A stretch of 64,000 nt of DNA from Sipunculus nudus (GCA_026874595.1 CM049311.1:6609676-6673675); one strand, 5' to 3'; positions 10,301-24,460 are shown, numbered from the stretch's first letter. The notes: a model not told the origin generated them from the sequence alone. Numbers and translations: made by a program.

Positions 10301-13300
10301 TGGTCCGAGAGTACATTAATCTGACTACACTTGTTTGACAGTGCATTGGTCTTGATAGTCCATTAGTCTGAGAGTGTATTGGTCTGATAGTGCATTGGTC
10401 TTGACAGTCCATTTGTCTGACAGTCAATTATTCTGACAGTGTATTGGTCTGACAGTCCATTGGTCTGACAATGTATTGGTCTTGACAGTCCATTTGACTG
10501 ACACTCCATTAGTCTGACAGTCCATTTGTCTGACAATTCATTGGTCTTACAGTCCATTACTCTGACAATCCATTAGTCTGACAGTGCATTGGTCTGACAT
10601 TGCATTATTCTGACTTTGCATTTGTTTTTCAGTGCATTGGTCTTGACAGTCAATTAGTCTGACAGTGTATTGGTCTGACAGTGCATTGGTCTCGACAGGC
10701 CATTAGTCTGACAGTCCATTAGTCTGATAGTCCATTGGTCTCACAGTTCATTGGTCTGACAGTCCATTCGTCTGAGTCCATTAGTCTCTCAGTCCATTAG
10801 TCTGACAGTGCATAAGTCTGACAGTTCATTGGTCTGACAGTTCATTGGTCTGAAAGTCCATTAGTCTGACAGTTCATAGGTCTGACAGTGCATTAATCTG
10901 ACTGCATTTGTTTGACAGTGCATTGGTCTTGACAGTCAATTAGTCTGACAGTGTATTGGTGTGACAGTGCATTGGTGTTGACCGTCCATTAGTCTGACAG
11001 TCCATTGGTCTGACAGTTCATTGGTCTGACAGTGCATTAATCTGACTGCATTTGTTTGACAGTGCATTGGTCTTGACAGTCAATTAGTCTGACAGTGTAT
11101 TGGTGTGACAGTGCATTGGTGTTGACAGTCCATTAGTCTGACAGTGTATTGGTGTGACAGTGCATTGGTCTCGACAGTCCATTAGTCTGACAGTCCATTA
11201 GTCTGACAGTCCATTGGTCTGACAGTTCATTGGTCTGACAGTGCATTGTCTGACAGTCAATTGATCTGACAGTCCATTGTTCTGACAGTCCATTGGTCAG
11301 ACAATGTATTGGTCTTGACAGTCCATTTGTCTGACACCCCATTAGTCTGACAGTCCATTTGTCTGACAGTTCATTGTTCTGACAGTCCATTACTCTGACA
11401 GTCAATTAGACTGACAGTGTATTGGTCTGACAGTCTCATTGGTCTTGACAGTCAATTAGTCTGACAGTGTATTGGTCTGACAGTGCATTGGTCTCGACAG
11501 TCCATTAGTCTGACAGTCCATTGTTCTGACAGTCCATTGGTCTCACAGTTCATTGGTCTGACAGTCCATTCGTCTGAGTCCATTAGTCTCTCAGTCCATT
11601 AGTCTGACAGTGCATTAGTCTGACAGTTCATTGGTCTGACAGTCGATTTGTCTGACAGTCCATTGGTTTGACAGTGCATTAATCTGACTTTGCATTTGTT
11701 TGACAGTGCATTGGTCTGACAATGTATTGGTCTTGACAGTCCATTTGACTGACACTCCATTAGTCTGACAGTCCATTTGTCTGACAATTCATTGGTCTTA
11801 CAGTCCATTACTCTGACCATCCATTAGTCTGACGGTGCATTGGTCTGACATTGCATTATTCTGACTTTGCATTTGTTTTTCAGTGCATTGGTCTTGACAG
11901 TCAATTAGTTTGACAGTGTATTGGTCTGACAGTGCATTGGTCTCGACAGTCCATTAGTCTGACAGTCCATTAGTCTGATAGTCCATTGGTCTCACAGTTC
12001 ATTGGTCTGACAGTCCATTCGTCTGAGTCCATTAGTCTCTCAGTCCATTAGTCTGACAGTGCATAAGTCTGACAGTTCATTGGTCTGACAGTTCATTGGT
12101 CTGAAAGTCCATTAGTCTGACAGTTCATAGGTCTGACAGTGCATTAATCTGACTGCATTTGTTTGACAGTGCATTGGTCTTGACAGTCAATTAGTCTGAC
12201 AGTGTATTGGTGTGACAGTGCATTGGTGTTGACCGTCCATTAGTCTGACAGTCCATAGGTCTGACAGTTCATTGGTCTGACAGTGCATTAATCTGACTGC
12301 ATTTGTTTGACAGTGCATTGGTCTTGACAGTCAATTAGTCTGACAGTGTATTGGTGTGACAGTGCATTGGTGTTGACAGTCCATTAGTCTGACAGTCCAT
12401 TAGTCTGACAGACCATTGGTCTGACAGTACATTAATCTGACTGCATTTGTTTGACAGTGCATTGGTCTTGACAGTCAATTAGTCTGACAGTGTATTGGTG
12501 TGACAGTGCATTGGTCTCGACAGTCCATTAGTCTGACAGTCCATTAGTCTGACAGTCCATTGGTCTGACAGTTCATTGGTCTGACAGTGCATTGTCTGAC
12601 AGTCAATTGATCTGACAGTCCATTGTTCTGACAGTCCATTGGTCAGACAATGTATTGGTCTTGACAGTCCATTTGTCTGACACTCCATTAGTCTGACAGT
12701 CCATTTGTCTGACAGTTCATTGTTCTGATAGTCCATTACTCTGACAGTCAATTAGACTGACAGTGTATTGGTCTGACAGTCTCATTGGTCTTGACAGTCA
12801 ATTAGTCTGACAGTGTATTGGTCTGACAGTGCATTGGTCTCGACAGTCCATTAGTCTGACAGTCCATTAGTCTGACAGTCCATTGGTCTCACAGTTCATT
12901 GGTCTGACAGTCCATTCGTCTGAGTCCATTAGTCTCTCAGTCCATTAGTCTGACAGTGCATTAGTCTGACAGTTCATTGGTCTGACAGTTCATTGGTCTG
13001 ACAGTCGATTTGTCTGACAATCCATTGGTTTGACAGTGCATTAATCTGACTTTGCATTTGTTTGACAGTGCATTGGTATGACAGTGCATTAATCTGACTA
13101 CACTTGTTTGACAGTGCATTGGTCTTGATAGTCCATTAGTCTGACAGTGTTTTGGTCTGACAGTGCATTGGTCTTGACAGTCCATTTGTCTGACAGTCAA
13201 TTATTCTGACAGTGTATTGGTCTGACAGTCCATTGGTCTGACAATGCATTGGCCTTGACAGTCCATTTGTCTGACACTCCATTAGTCTGACAGTCCATTT

Positions 13301-13735
13301 GTCTGACAATTCATTGGTCTTACAGTCCAGTACTCTGACAATCCATTAGTCTGACGGTGCATTGGTCTGACATTGCATTAATCTGACTTTGCATTTGTTT
13401 GACAGTGCATTGGTCTTGACAGTCAATTAGTCTGACAGTGTATTGGTCTGACAGTGCATTGGTCTCGACAGTCCATTAGTCTGACAGACCATTAGTCTGA
13501 TAGTCCATTGGTCTCACAGTTCATTGGTCTGACAGTCCATTCGTCTGAGTCCATTAGTCTCTCAGTCCATTAGTCTGACAGTGCATAAGTCTGACAGTTC
13601 ATTGGTCTGACAGTTCATTGGTCTGACAGTCCATTAGTCTGATAGTGCATTGGCCTGACAGTCTATTGGACTGACAGTCCATTGGTCTGACAGTCCAATG
13701 GTCGAATGGATATGGTCCGACAGCTTATTTGTCCT
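7394..13735. repeat. 16-bp satellite array with higher-order repeats
   Basis: About 390 imperfect tandem copies of a 16-bp unit, consensus GTCTGACAGTCCATTA on the plus strand, with variants such as GCATTGGTCTGACA and TTTGCATTTGTTTGAC. A shortened variant reading GTCTGAGTCCATTAGTCTCT marks nine sites (8094, 8445, 8975, 10145, 10770, 11572, 12021, 12918, 13543). The 10145-11572 and 11572-12918 intervals (1427 and 1346 bp) carry the same order of variants, so the array is built of higher-order units. The minus strand shows long stop-poor frames only because three 16-bp units make 16 codons. No gene is inferred. Confidence 0.96.
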
Positions 13736-14535
13736 ACTAACAACCCAACATTATTGTTAAACTAGCTGCTCCCGTGGAAAACCCACGGTTGTATCTGATG
13801 CATAATTTTGAAATGATATGAACCAAACGACGCATATTTTAATCCTAAGGTTTTTGCAGTAACTTCTGTCATGTGTTTCAATTATATGATATAAAGATTA
13901 CTTCTGCTAGAATTCTCCAGGAACACCCTCCCCCAAAATATCAACAAAGAAAGAAAAATTATTCTTTTCCAGAAATCACACCAAAAAAAAAAATTTTTGG
14001 AAAGAGACGTGAGGCATATACAGGGTGTACGAATGTTTTAGTGAGAAGTTTTTTTTCCGATAAACAACATAATTCCGACAGCTTCATTGCTTGGGCAATA
14101 TCGTGGATATAACGATTGTATAAAGAATCATCTCTACCATGAAATTATATGAATGATGCTTTGTATTAGTTGAAGCTCAGGCGACATCGTGAAATATGAT
14201 ATTTATTCAGTGCAGTCAGTAAAGGGTATAGTCTAAGCCATGTTAAAAGACACATGAGTTGTTTGTATACACATGCATATTATGTTGAAGTTTCTTGTAC
14301 GCTAAACGTACAGGTGCCAATGTGAAAATGATAGGCCCAGAAAAATATATTACAACAGTATTAAATTTTTGGTTTAAGTACAGTAATTTGTCATGAAATA
14401 AGCAGGTCTGATGCAAAATTGACAACTCTCCCAGATAAAAAGAAAGCAGGTTGATATATTTTGATGAAAGCATTTAGCAAAGAAACTACTTTAGCCTTGG
14501 TTCGTCTTTCAACAAATTAACGCAAAATGTAATTT
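13736..14535. other. Intergenic, no feature recognised
   Basis: The right edge of the satellite passes into AT-rich unique DNA. Open frames here are short and lack coding character. Confidence 0.5.
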
Positions 14536-16220
14536 ACAGATTTTGCTGAAAATTTGTAGAGGTAGAGTAAAACTTCATCCGTAATCCATTTCATTTTTGG
14601 AGGAAATCGGAATCATCATAATATATTTTGATCCTAAGTGCCACAAAGGAATAATTAAAAGGGGCTATTCCTTTGTCCCCGAGATGAAGTCGCCAATTCG
14701 TGTGCAGTTGTTCTGCCACTCGCCTGGTGAACCCGTGTTTCTGAACCATGACAATGTTTTACATGAAACTTTTACATGAACGAACGACTGATTAATAGAT
14801 TCTGGCGGGGGTTTCAAAATCCCCAAGAGATTGAGGACCCTTAGAAGTGTGTGCAATCCCCCAGGGTTTCCTTTTGAAAAAAAACTGTTTTCAAACAACC
14901 CATAAATCAGCCGAACTATTAAAAACATGGTTATCATGGAAAGATACTTCTGAATGTATAAAAATCAACATACCTGTAAACCTATAAAACGGTGATCGTG
15001 TAAAGGGTCTCAGCTCTTTGTGTCCACTCAAAGGAAAAAATGCTCCCTGTTAAAAGATTCATGTGGACATGTGTTCCGCGCCTGAATTTAAAATCTTTAC
15101 TTCCTGTTGACAGAGTAAAATTCCTTAACAGGCAATATAATGGAAATGGGGTTCAGTGGGGATTACAAGTCGCCTCCTGAAAAGCGTGACAGTTGAAAAA
15201 TGTTTTGCTGAACATTTGTAGAGGGTTAGGGTAAAGGGGTATCAATAGTCCATTTCATTTTTGGGGTAATAAGAATCACTACAATATATATTTTCTTATA
15301 AACTATTATGACAAAGGACCATTCCTTTGTCCCCGTTTGGAAGCCACCCATTCGTATTTATTTACTGTCCCACTCGCAAGGTGATCTCGTGTAACTGAAT
15401 CGTGACAGTGCATGTTCACACATGAAACGCATACACGTGAACACATGACTGATATTAAAGGAGATTCTGATGGAGGTCTGTACGCCCTGACTACAGATTC
15501 TCGTTCTGGCCCGAGTATAGAATACGGTCTTCATTTACAAGATAGGTCTAAACTGACTGGACCGTCTCATATAAGTAGTAATCAACATAAGCCATGACAT
15601 GCCTGATGATATGACATCGACATGCCTCTTACTTCTCCATTACATGAATCCTAAACATCATTACGTCCGTCTGTATACACCCATTAATTCGTCCATTTAG
15701 ACCGGATTCTATACTCGTTTCCTAGTTTGTTATCAATTCAATTTATCAATGTACTGGTGATATTTTTTTCATGTTTCACCGTCCCTACAGACAACGGATC
15801 TTAACAAATATATGTGAACCCCCCCCCCCCTACCCGAATGATAATTAAGTTGTAGGGCTTCTTTTGAAAAAAAAACTTCATAAAACACATGAAATTTTGG
15901 AACCATGGTTATCATGGAAAGATATTTTTGAATGTATAAAAATCAACATACCTGTAACCCATAAAATTTGTCAAACATATTTACATCACTGGACTCAGTG
16001 CCCAGTGTTGACCAAACTGAAAAGCCCTCGCATTGAAAGCGGAGTTATGTGGAAAAAACCTTTAGGGGCGTTACAATGCATAAATATGGGGGATCAATGG
16101 GGATTATAGTGGACCCGCTTGACCGCGTAATGCGCGGAAATGCCTATTGGGCTGGACATGCGCTCTGGCCACTGTTAACAGGCCAGTGAAAATCCCCGAG
16201 GCGCCTCCTGAAAAAGCGTC
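14536..16220. repeat. Diverged direct duplication, two copies
   Basis: Copy 1 (about 14536-15180) and copy 2 (about 15190-16220) share ordered blocks: GCTGAA.ATTTGTAGAGG, a CATTCCTTTGTCCCCG block, a TGGTTATCATGGAAAGATA block (near 14927 and 15902) and a GCCTCCTGAAAA(A)GCGT end. Divergence and indels are substantial. No coding function is visible. Confidence 0.75.
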
Positions 16221-19048
16221 ACAGGCGTCGAGGACCCTGCAGCACAAAATAAATAGGAGCACCTAAAGGGGAAATATTAAAATTATTAATTATTCAGCTT
16301 AATATGGCATAATCCCACAAAATAACACAAACTTGTCCTAGAAGAGCACACCGCCGATACGTGTGCCGAATTTGGAGGGTCGAATCAAAACGGAAGCAGG
16401 TAAACCGTGGTCTAGAAAAAAAACCCAACTCCGTATTAATTATAAAGATTATTGAAATAATGCACGAAAAGAGAGTGGAGGACTGATGGATGAAGAGAAC
16501 GGACGGAGAACCCTAAATGGATGTTTTCAGTCGTACAAGTAAAATATAATATTAATTTCATATTGTATAATGTATATTTTATATAATGTATTTTGAAAAT
16601 AAAGAAAAACAGCAGCTCCTCTTTAGAATCTTAAGTTGAACCTCAAGAGCTTTGGTGGATGATTTCACGCTTTTCTATCTTGAACTTATATGATCCCCAC
16701 TCAGGCCTCTATGTAGAACCTTTAAAGCCAGCTCACCTGCCTTTTCCTTTACAATTTATTTGATTTATGGTGTACATATTAATGGACTTTAGGTAATTCC
16801 TGCTTAGAAAAGTTATAATAACGCCTCTGTGATTGATGTTTGAGCTTGTTTATCTATGTGTTAAAAGAGTACATGGGCCAATGTTCACAGACAGAAAACG
16901 AGGGTGATTATTTGTCATTGTGCAGAAGCTGAATTGTCACTATTAGACGTGCCACCAGATGTCAATGTTAATTGTGTTTGGGTTATTTTAGCGCCCACAC
17001 ATGTTATAACACATGGTTTCTACAAATCTTATTATTTAAAATGTGATTAGAAATTAATTAAGCCTGACATTATTCTTTTTTTTCAGGGACACAATTTATG
17101 TAAAGTGTTTATTTGATACTGCGGTCGACATGTTCTTCCTTAATTGATAATCAGGTAATTTCAAAGAAAACATCTAACTACTTGACAAGCTATTATAATG
17201 TCAACAACAGGAGTCAAAAGTGGCTTCGAGATGAAGAACAGTTAAAGGTCATGTCCCACTAACTCGATATCAGTTTGAATGTTTTTATTCCATTTAAACT
17301 CTTTGAACGCTGTTCTATTTCACTAATTGAGTTCATCAAATCTAAAATACATAAAATCATCGAGTACAGTTTGCTGCGGCTTTTAAGTTGGAAAAGACCT
17401 AACAGCATACAGGATTTGTTTAGGTAACTAGCATACTGCGCACGACACACACTTAGACTCACAAGAGCACGACTCTGCTGTTTAGGGATTGTTCGAGTCA
17501 ATCAGATAGCAATTAACAGTATCAATATGTGGGCTACAACCTTGAGGATTAACATTCCCTATATTTTAATAGGTCGCTTAAATGAATATTATCAGTTGAC
17601 AAATACGGTATTCAATAAAACGGGATCGCCTGTAGTTAGCCAGGTCCAATAATCGCATGGTTAAAAGTAAAAGGAATCAGGGTAATTTGCATGAAACATC
17701 GTCCAAATACATATCCCTTTCCTGCCGATCGCCATATTCCGATTGTAATAATATCCTCCCGCTGATATATACTGTGCGACAACGACCGCTTTAAAACACT
17801 AAATCCTTGTGTCATTTACAGAATTTTTTGTTGTTGTTTTAATTCCTGTATATGTAGAACTTGTCCCATAGCGATCAATAACATGAAGTGGAGTTGTGTA
17901 TACGGTATATGAAACTATAGGTTGCTTTGGTACAGGGCTGAGAATTTTGCAAGAAACTGATAGACCATATAAAGCAAATAAATGTAAAGGTCATGACTGA
18001 CTCATGATAATTGCTGACACTGTTGACACATTGTTGACACTTTAAGAGCATTTGCGATTAAATCTACATATATTAAACAATTAATTTACTCTGTTAAAAA
18101 TATCTTTCCAGATTGCTTGTTGTCAACAATCAGTAATATTTTACCCCTCAGAATGAACACTGACAGGGGAAATGCTATTGGGTCTACAACCTTCAGTCCT
18201 AGTATACACCTATTTCAATATATAAATCATGTTCAGTGACGGTGATGCTGGTTTATGTATGCCGAGAACCATGTGTTAGGTTTAGTATGTTTCTTTGAGA
18301 CTCCACCTTTCCTAGAGATTCAAATGAGCAAATGTTTCGGAAGGACAGAAGGTTCTGGCAAGGCAGAAATGTCCCGACCCGCAAGAAAATTACTGGACTG
18401 TACATTTTTATTGAGAATCCTGTTTTTGGATATATGTTCGAAAAATAAATGAATTACGTGGCTTTGTACACACTTAGACAGAAGGTTTCAGGAATTTAAC
18501 AAAGTTTTACTTAAAGGTGAGGGTTATGGTCTGTTATCACTGATGATGTCAGTCTCATCTAACGGTTTACACTTTCTGGTCTTTCTTACGCTAGAAGTCA
18601 GGCGCGGATGTGTGTGAGTGTGGGGAGGGGGGGGGTCCTTTTTTAGAAAAATCTTATGCAGTCTCTTTCACTCCTGGGTCGAAAGAGCGCAACCTTGTGG
18701 TAAAGACTTCGGCTAGGGGTTTAAGCGAGGGAGGCGGTCAGAACGGGATGCGCGCCCACAACCTTGCGGGCACAGGGCACACACTATTTTTACGCCAACC
18801 CGCTATTCTTTAGTACCTGCAGACTACCGAACGCTACCAGCTAAGTCATGGAGAGGGCCTTATATAAGTTTTTATTTTTTGTTGTACAATCCATACATAA
18901 TTAAGTCTATATTGTTTTTTGTTTATTTGTCTTAATTTACGAAGGTGGTTCAACATGAAGGAGCGATCAAATCTTTTTTGCGCAGCAAATAAAACTGAAA
19001 CAAATGCCTTGTGCCCGCTTAAGCGCGATCGAGATCATTAATTTCCAG
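16221..19048. other. Intergenic, no feature recognised
   Basis: AT-rich DNA with scattered short open frames of non-coding character. A G-rich run lies at about 18625-18640. Confidence 0.45.
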
Positions 19049-19271
19049 GGGAGGGGCGCAAATTTTGTCCGGTTGCTCTTTAGGTGCGAATTCATTTGGT
19101 CCGGCGGCAATTTCGAGCCCTGTTCGTGTTTACACCACCGTATCGAAATCACTCACGTGGAACGTGAACTCAAGCGTGACTTCCCAAGGTGGTGACAGGC
19201 GAAGCATAACCACGGTGACTGCGGTAAACATCGAATGCTGGCCCTGCCCGGGTAGTTGTGTTGACAACCAG
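19049..19271 (+). CDS. Candidate internal exon, unrecognised secreted-type protein
   Basis: A GC-richer island in AT-rich DNA has an acceptor (TTAATTTCCAG, ending 19048) and a perfect donor (CAG|GTAAGT at 19271/19272). The 223-nt interval reads through as one base plus 74 codons. The peptide is rich in Ser, Thr and Val, has a sequon (NSS) and a Cys-Trp-Pro-Cys-Pro-Gly-Ser-Cys end. A second frame is also open across much of the interval, so the frame is uncertain. I do not recognise a family, and no partner exon was identified. Confidence 0.3.
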
Positions 19272-19615
19272 GTAAGTCCTACCGTGTTCATTTTTATAGT
19301 TTATCCTCAAGTTTAAGTTAAATTCAGATAACAACTTTTAAGTCAACGTCAGTCTCAAAAGGATTTAATTATGCAACATGCTTTATATATACATAAAAGG
19401 TGTAGAGCAGGTAAGAGAGACATTGTTGTTTCGCAGAGTCATCCTTGCCCATGAGACCATCACACGGTAGATTGATGATATGAACTGGTAATATTAGGTC
19501 CATATTAGATAATCTTGCTTACGTAGACGTATACACATTTGAATTTCAGAGTTATTTTGAACAAGGGTACTTCGTTGCAAGAGAAGTTTAGAAGACCCTG
19601 GTTTTATATATATAT

Positions 19616-19646
<31 letters not shown>

Positions 19647-20180
19647 GAAAAATATGCACATATTAACCGATTTAAAGAATGATAAATATATCCTAGCCTA
19701 CTGAGAACAGGTTAGTTTAGTGGAAAAGCAAATGTTCACGTATAAAGTGTGATCCTTGTTATAATACTATAGGACAGGCACAACACAGCCTTTTTATTTT
19801 TGTTTAGCAGTGTTTAACTTAATCTGAATCAAAGCATGTAAACCGTTATACATAATCTCTTATTTCATAAGGACATAATTATTTACTGTTGGTCAAAAAT
19901 AGAATTCAGCCACCTGAGGGATAATCGGCGAGCGGTTCTGGAGTGTACGACTTTGGGAATAAGGTCAAGGTAAACATAAATATATGGTGCATATCTGTTA
20001 CCTAGGACTCATTTTGTAACCAAATTTCAGCTTTTCAAATTCAGCCATTATAGGAGATCTAGCGCAAACAGCAAATGATCAAAGAAGAAGAAAAAGTAGG
20101 AAAACCTAAAACAAGGCCTACAGGCCTAATGCGAACCTATGCAATGGTTATACACCAGGTATAATGCTTCAATGCTGGGC
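19272..20180. other. Intergenic, (TA)n array at 19605-19646
   Basis: An interrupted TA microsatellite and AT-rich DNA. No gene seen. Confidence 0.5.
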
Positions 20181-20960
20181 CGTTACTTTTCAAGTAGGCC
20201 TACATGTCTTGTATACGACGAACGTATCAGAGGTGTATACATATGCCCAATTTCAGGCTGATATCCCCTCATGAGAAATAAGCAGGGACATACACTGGGC
20301 AAAAATTATTATAGTGGCGCCACAAGTCTTGTATACGACAAAGCTTTACGATATATATAAATATGCCCAATTTCAGGCTGATATATCTGATTCCTCTGGA
20401 TAAATAAGCAGGCACATACGCTGTGCAAGTCATTGTAGGTGGCGACACCTGTCTTGTGAACGAGAAAACCATCAAGGACGCATAGAAAGGTCAAAATATC
20501 AGGCCAATACATCAAACTTCTCTTGAGTTTGATGCACTGGGTTGACCAGGCTTAGGTGAGAAAGGCAGCTGCCCCGAGTGAACTGTGACAAATTGCTGGC
20601 TCAAGCTACTGCACTGAGTGAACTCTTGATCTGCACCTGGCTAGACTGAGTGAACTTTTGATCTGTACCTGGCTGCACTGAGTGAACTGTTGACATATTG
20701 CATAATCTGACACAGTTGATTATAAATAGATCCAGACTTACCGTTGCCGCCATATCTGATACAGTGGGCAGTTTGCCAAAGCTATAAATAGAATGCAGCT
20801 ACTGCACTGAGTGAACTCTTGACCGTTTGCCTAATCTAATAGAGTTGCTAGTCTGCCAAAGCTATAAATAGATCCCGGCTGACCTTTAGCCTGTTGCAAA
20901 ATCTGAAATAGTTGGCAGTCTGCCAAGCTGTTTAACCTGAAATCTTAATGTCTAGTGGCA
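20181..20960. repeat. Imperfect tandem repeats, two kinds
   Basis: Units of about 120-125 bp begin at the GTCTTGTATACGAC motif near 20206, 20326 and 20451, each followed by a TATGCCCAATTTCAGGCTGA-type segment or its remnant. From about 20560 a second set repeats CTGCACTGAGTGAACT and GCCAAAGCTATAAATAGA motifs. Minisatellite-like, with no coding signal. Confidence 0.75.
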
Positions 20961-21029
20961 TGATGTAATAGATGCCGATAAACTAGTGCCAGGCTAGCTG
21001 TAACTGCTTCACACAGCTAACATATATGG

Positions 21030-22030
21030 TAAAATGATTCAATTCAATCCCAATAATTCAGCAAAAAATCATTCTTGTGGAACTATTAAAGACAATTATT
21101 ATAAGAATTATTTAAGGGATTATTCTCGTTAAATATTTAACAAATTGGCTTCAGTGGCGTCAGTAGAAAAACGGTTTGCAGGTTTATAACTCATATACGA
21201 AGATACAGCAAACTGGCCAAGTTTAGCTTCCCGTTCCTCAGACACAAAACACTGAACCAAAACATTTGAACAAACTTGAATCATCAACGTCTGAAGATAT
21301 TTAATGTGTGAGATTTAAGAATTTGGCCCAGTGGTTTTTAAGAAGAAGATCTTAATAGCCACTGAGCTAAAATGGGCTGTTATGACATATGACTAAATTC
21401 AGCTTCCCACAACTTGGCCAAAAATCACTAAACAAAGACCATTTGAACAAACTTCAGAAAGCACTACCCTAGGTTTTAGAGAAGAAGGTTTTTGAAGCCC
21501 TCAGGATGAAAGGGGCACTGATGACCCCCGTACAAAAAAAAGGCTGATGCAGGTGGCGCCACCAATACCTCAATTTCAGATATGACTCATGTGACCAACA
21601 TTGGCATAATATTTGGTGATAATAGCTCCTGTCGTTTCTGAGACTGTAATTTTAGTATGCTTTTTTGGACAGATGACTTAGTTCAACTTCCTGTAACTCG
21701 GCAAAAAATCACCTTACTTAAACCATTCGAACAAACTTGAGAGAGATTGTTCCAGGAATAATTTCAGTGAAATATTGGAAAATTTGGCTGAACATTTTAG
21801 GAGTAGAAGATTTTTAAAGGATTTTTGGCTTTTTCCCTATAAAATCTAAGAGAATGCAGTTAGCTAAAAAAATAAGCAAAATCCGATAGAGATTTTAGTT
21901 GACTATTTTTTGCATAAAATTTGGTGATGCTAACTCCTGCAATATTAAGATAATATGGGTTAACGTAGAGACGACGGCCGACGGACGACGCCACATCATC
22001 GCATAAGCTTACAGGTTTGCTAAAAATAGG
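21030..22030. repeat. Dispersed repeat with internal tandem segments
   Basis: The motif CAGCTTCC..AACT.GGCAAAAAATCA followed by CATTTGAACAAACTT recurs near 21225, 21402 and 21680, with a remnant near 21040. It ends in a GACGACGGCCGACGGACGAC stretch near 21970. This looks like one mobile or dispersed repeat of about 1 kb rather than a gene. Confidence 0.55.
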
Positions 22031-24250
22031 TTTACCAAATATGAACTAAGAACTAAAATGATAAACCCTTGTACTTCTACTTTTCCTACGGGAGAGGCTT
22101 AACTGCTCTTTAAATAAAGAGGTAATGGATAACGTTATTATGTACATACTTCAGAGAAACCCTTTTTGCTCAACTGAGAACGAATTAAACATGGTTTAAT
22201 CAGCAGTGAACATGACATATCATCATGAATATATAGGAACAGCAAAGTTAAACTTGCACCACATGGATCACGGTCATGATTCTGCGTATCGTGTTTAAAG
22301 GGGACCAAACATCCCAACATAAAGCATGTTGAATTAACACTAAAACAGCGTTTTTTCTTTTATCTAAATTGGTAATATTGCCTTTGAACCGTTTGCTTAC
22401 TCGTGTAATCCAGTGTTAAAAACAGTGGACCGGGCGCGATGGTAGGCGTCAACACAGCGAATGGGAAACAAGTGCATTGGCCGGGCCACCTTACCTGTTA
22501 ATCAGGAGATGCCCTGACTTGACCTGAAGAATGTATTAGAATGTACTACCGATTTTCTCTCTGCCTGGTTTAGCCGTTTATGATACAGTTATACACCAGA
22601 TGGCGGGTAGTTGTCTGCTGAAAAACGTACGTCTGATGTGACAAAGAGCCAACCAGATGCCAATTAACAAACAATCGACAGGCATCCTGGCTCCGCCCAT
22701 AGCTGCGCCTCAAGTGCCGCTTGATCACAGTTTTATGGTTACACTTAGTAAAGAGCAGTCGAATTCTAATTGCTCCCGCTGCATTCTCGCATCATCGATC
22801 GATTCGATTATGACATTACCACTGTATTAGCGAAACCATGTATCTGTTGTCTGCAAAACTGAAACCAGCCAGCGAGGTGTGCAGGGAGCCTATGTTGTTA
22901 CATTTCGATTGAATTACAACCCACCGGCCGGGCATCCAATGTACCCAAGGACCTGTGCAAGCCATCATATCTGATTGGACCAAAATACAGTGCTCCCCTC
23001 TGGTGTAGCGAATCAGGATACGAGGTATAAAAAAACAGGGCTTACGATATCGGTAGTAGGCCTATAGGCAAAGCGCTGTGTAAAGAGCGTAGATTGTGTT
23101 CCTTTAAATGACTTGCGATTCTCGAATTTGACCGAGGCTAAAACCACGTTTCTTGTTGAGCGCGGTGATATAATGGATGCCAGTTGAATGAGGCTGCACT
23201 GCATTCATGATCTTGAAGTTGCATACTAGTATTCCGATATTTAATTTACAAGTGAAAAACCATAATAGACGAATAAACAAATAAAATCTGGGGATATCTG
23301 TATGCAATTTAATGAAGATTTACCGAAAGATTTCCCAGAGTTACCTGAGACTGTGAATATCGCGATTTTTAATTCAATTTAAAATTTAAAATCTCAACAA
23401 ATTTTTGTAAAACTTAACCTTAAATATCCCACTGGATGGAATATTCTATGTCTTTTTACAATGACATAAACTTTGTGGAGTCTATATGTAAATATTACGA
23501 TGATGATACCTTGAATAAAGATAATCCCTCGAACCTATTATAAAATAGTTAAGTAAACTCTGATCCCACGGCACATGGGTTATAAGTTTTGTTTATATCC
23601 AATGTTTATAATGTGGGGTCCGCCAAAATAATCCAAAGGTATTCATCCAGGACTTCTGGCAGTATATCAGAGGAACCAGAGTCATGCAAATGGCGTTTGG
23701 CAACTTGCGCAAGTAGGCCCATTTTCAGCTTCCACCCATATTCCACAACCTACTTCTATTACCTTTTTTCTGTTTGTAAAACTGGACACATGTGTCACTT
23801 TTACTGATAGCTTGCAGATAAACCAGCTCACATATCCATCAAAGAGATGTTAATAAAACCTTTCTTTGCTTGAAGTATCTACATTTCATTAATATGTGCA
23901 CAGAATAAGCCAGAAATTACATATATTTTTCATATAAGGCAGGTCAATAGCTGGCTCTTATCGTTAACATTGCATTTTTTTTAAGTAGTCCCATTGTTTA
24001 ATGATTTCTTTTTCAATCCTTCAGTTTACTGGAAGAAATGACATGAAAATACGAACGATAGTCCTACCGAACTATAGGTAAAACTGTCATCAGCCTCGCC
24101 GCTCTCTACTGACAAACCTGCTGTTTCTAAGCAGTTACTAAGAAGCAAAATTCCACCTGACCAGGAACGTGTGGATTCTATGCTGCTATCACATAGAGTT
24201 TTGATTGTCCACACTTCATGATTTCAGTATTTCTTCTTCACTTATTCGTG
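22031..24250. other. Intergenic, no feature recognised
   Basis: Mixed-composition DNA with a slightly GC-richer part at 22400-22980. No convincing splice-bounded frame was found. Confidence 0.45.
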
Positions 24251-24251
24251 C

Positions 24252-24269
24252 ATATTATTATTTTTTTTA

Positions 24270-24308
<39 letters not shown>

Positions 24309-24397
24309 AATAATTATTATTATTATTATTATTGTCATTATTTTTATTATTATTATTAGTAGTAGTAATATTACTATTTTATTATTATTTTTATAAA

Positions 24398-24430
<33 letters not shown>

Positions 24431-24460
24431 CATTTTTATTATCTTATTTATTATTATAAA
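24252..24460. repeat. (ATT)n microsatellite, interrupted
   Basis: About 200 bp of TTA/ATT triplets with interruptions, including an inverted join near 24300. Confidence 0.9.

Noticed and set aside
8137-13200. A series of minus-strand open frames of 64-90 codons in the satellite with CQTNGLSDQ-like repeats
   Set aside because: They follow from a 16-bp monomer lacking stops on that strand (three units equal 16 codons). There is no start context, splice site or non-repetitive part.
7394-13735. CRISPR-like regular repeats
   Set aside because: Monomers are contiguous with no unique spacers, and the DNA is eukaryotic in character.
14665-14937. Minus-strand 90-codon open frame
   Set aside because: It lies in a duplicated non-coding block whose sister copy (15.2-15.9 kb) does not keep the frame.
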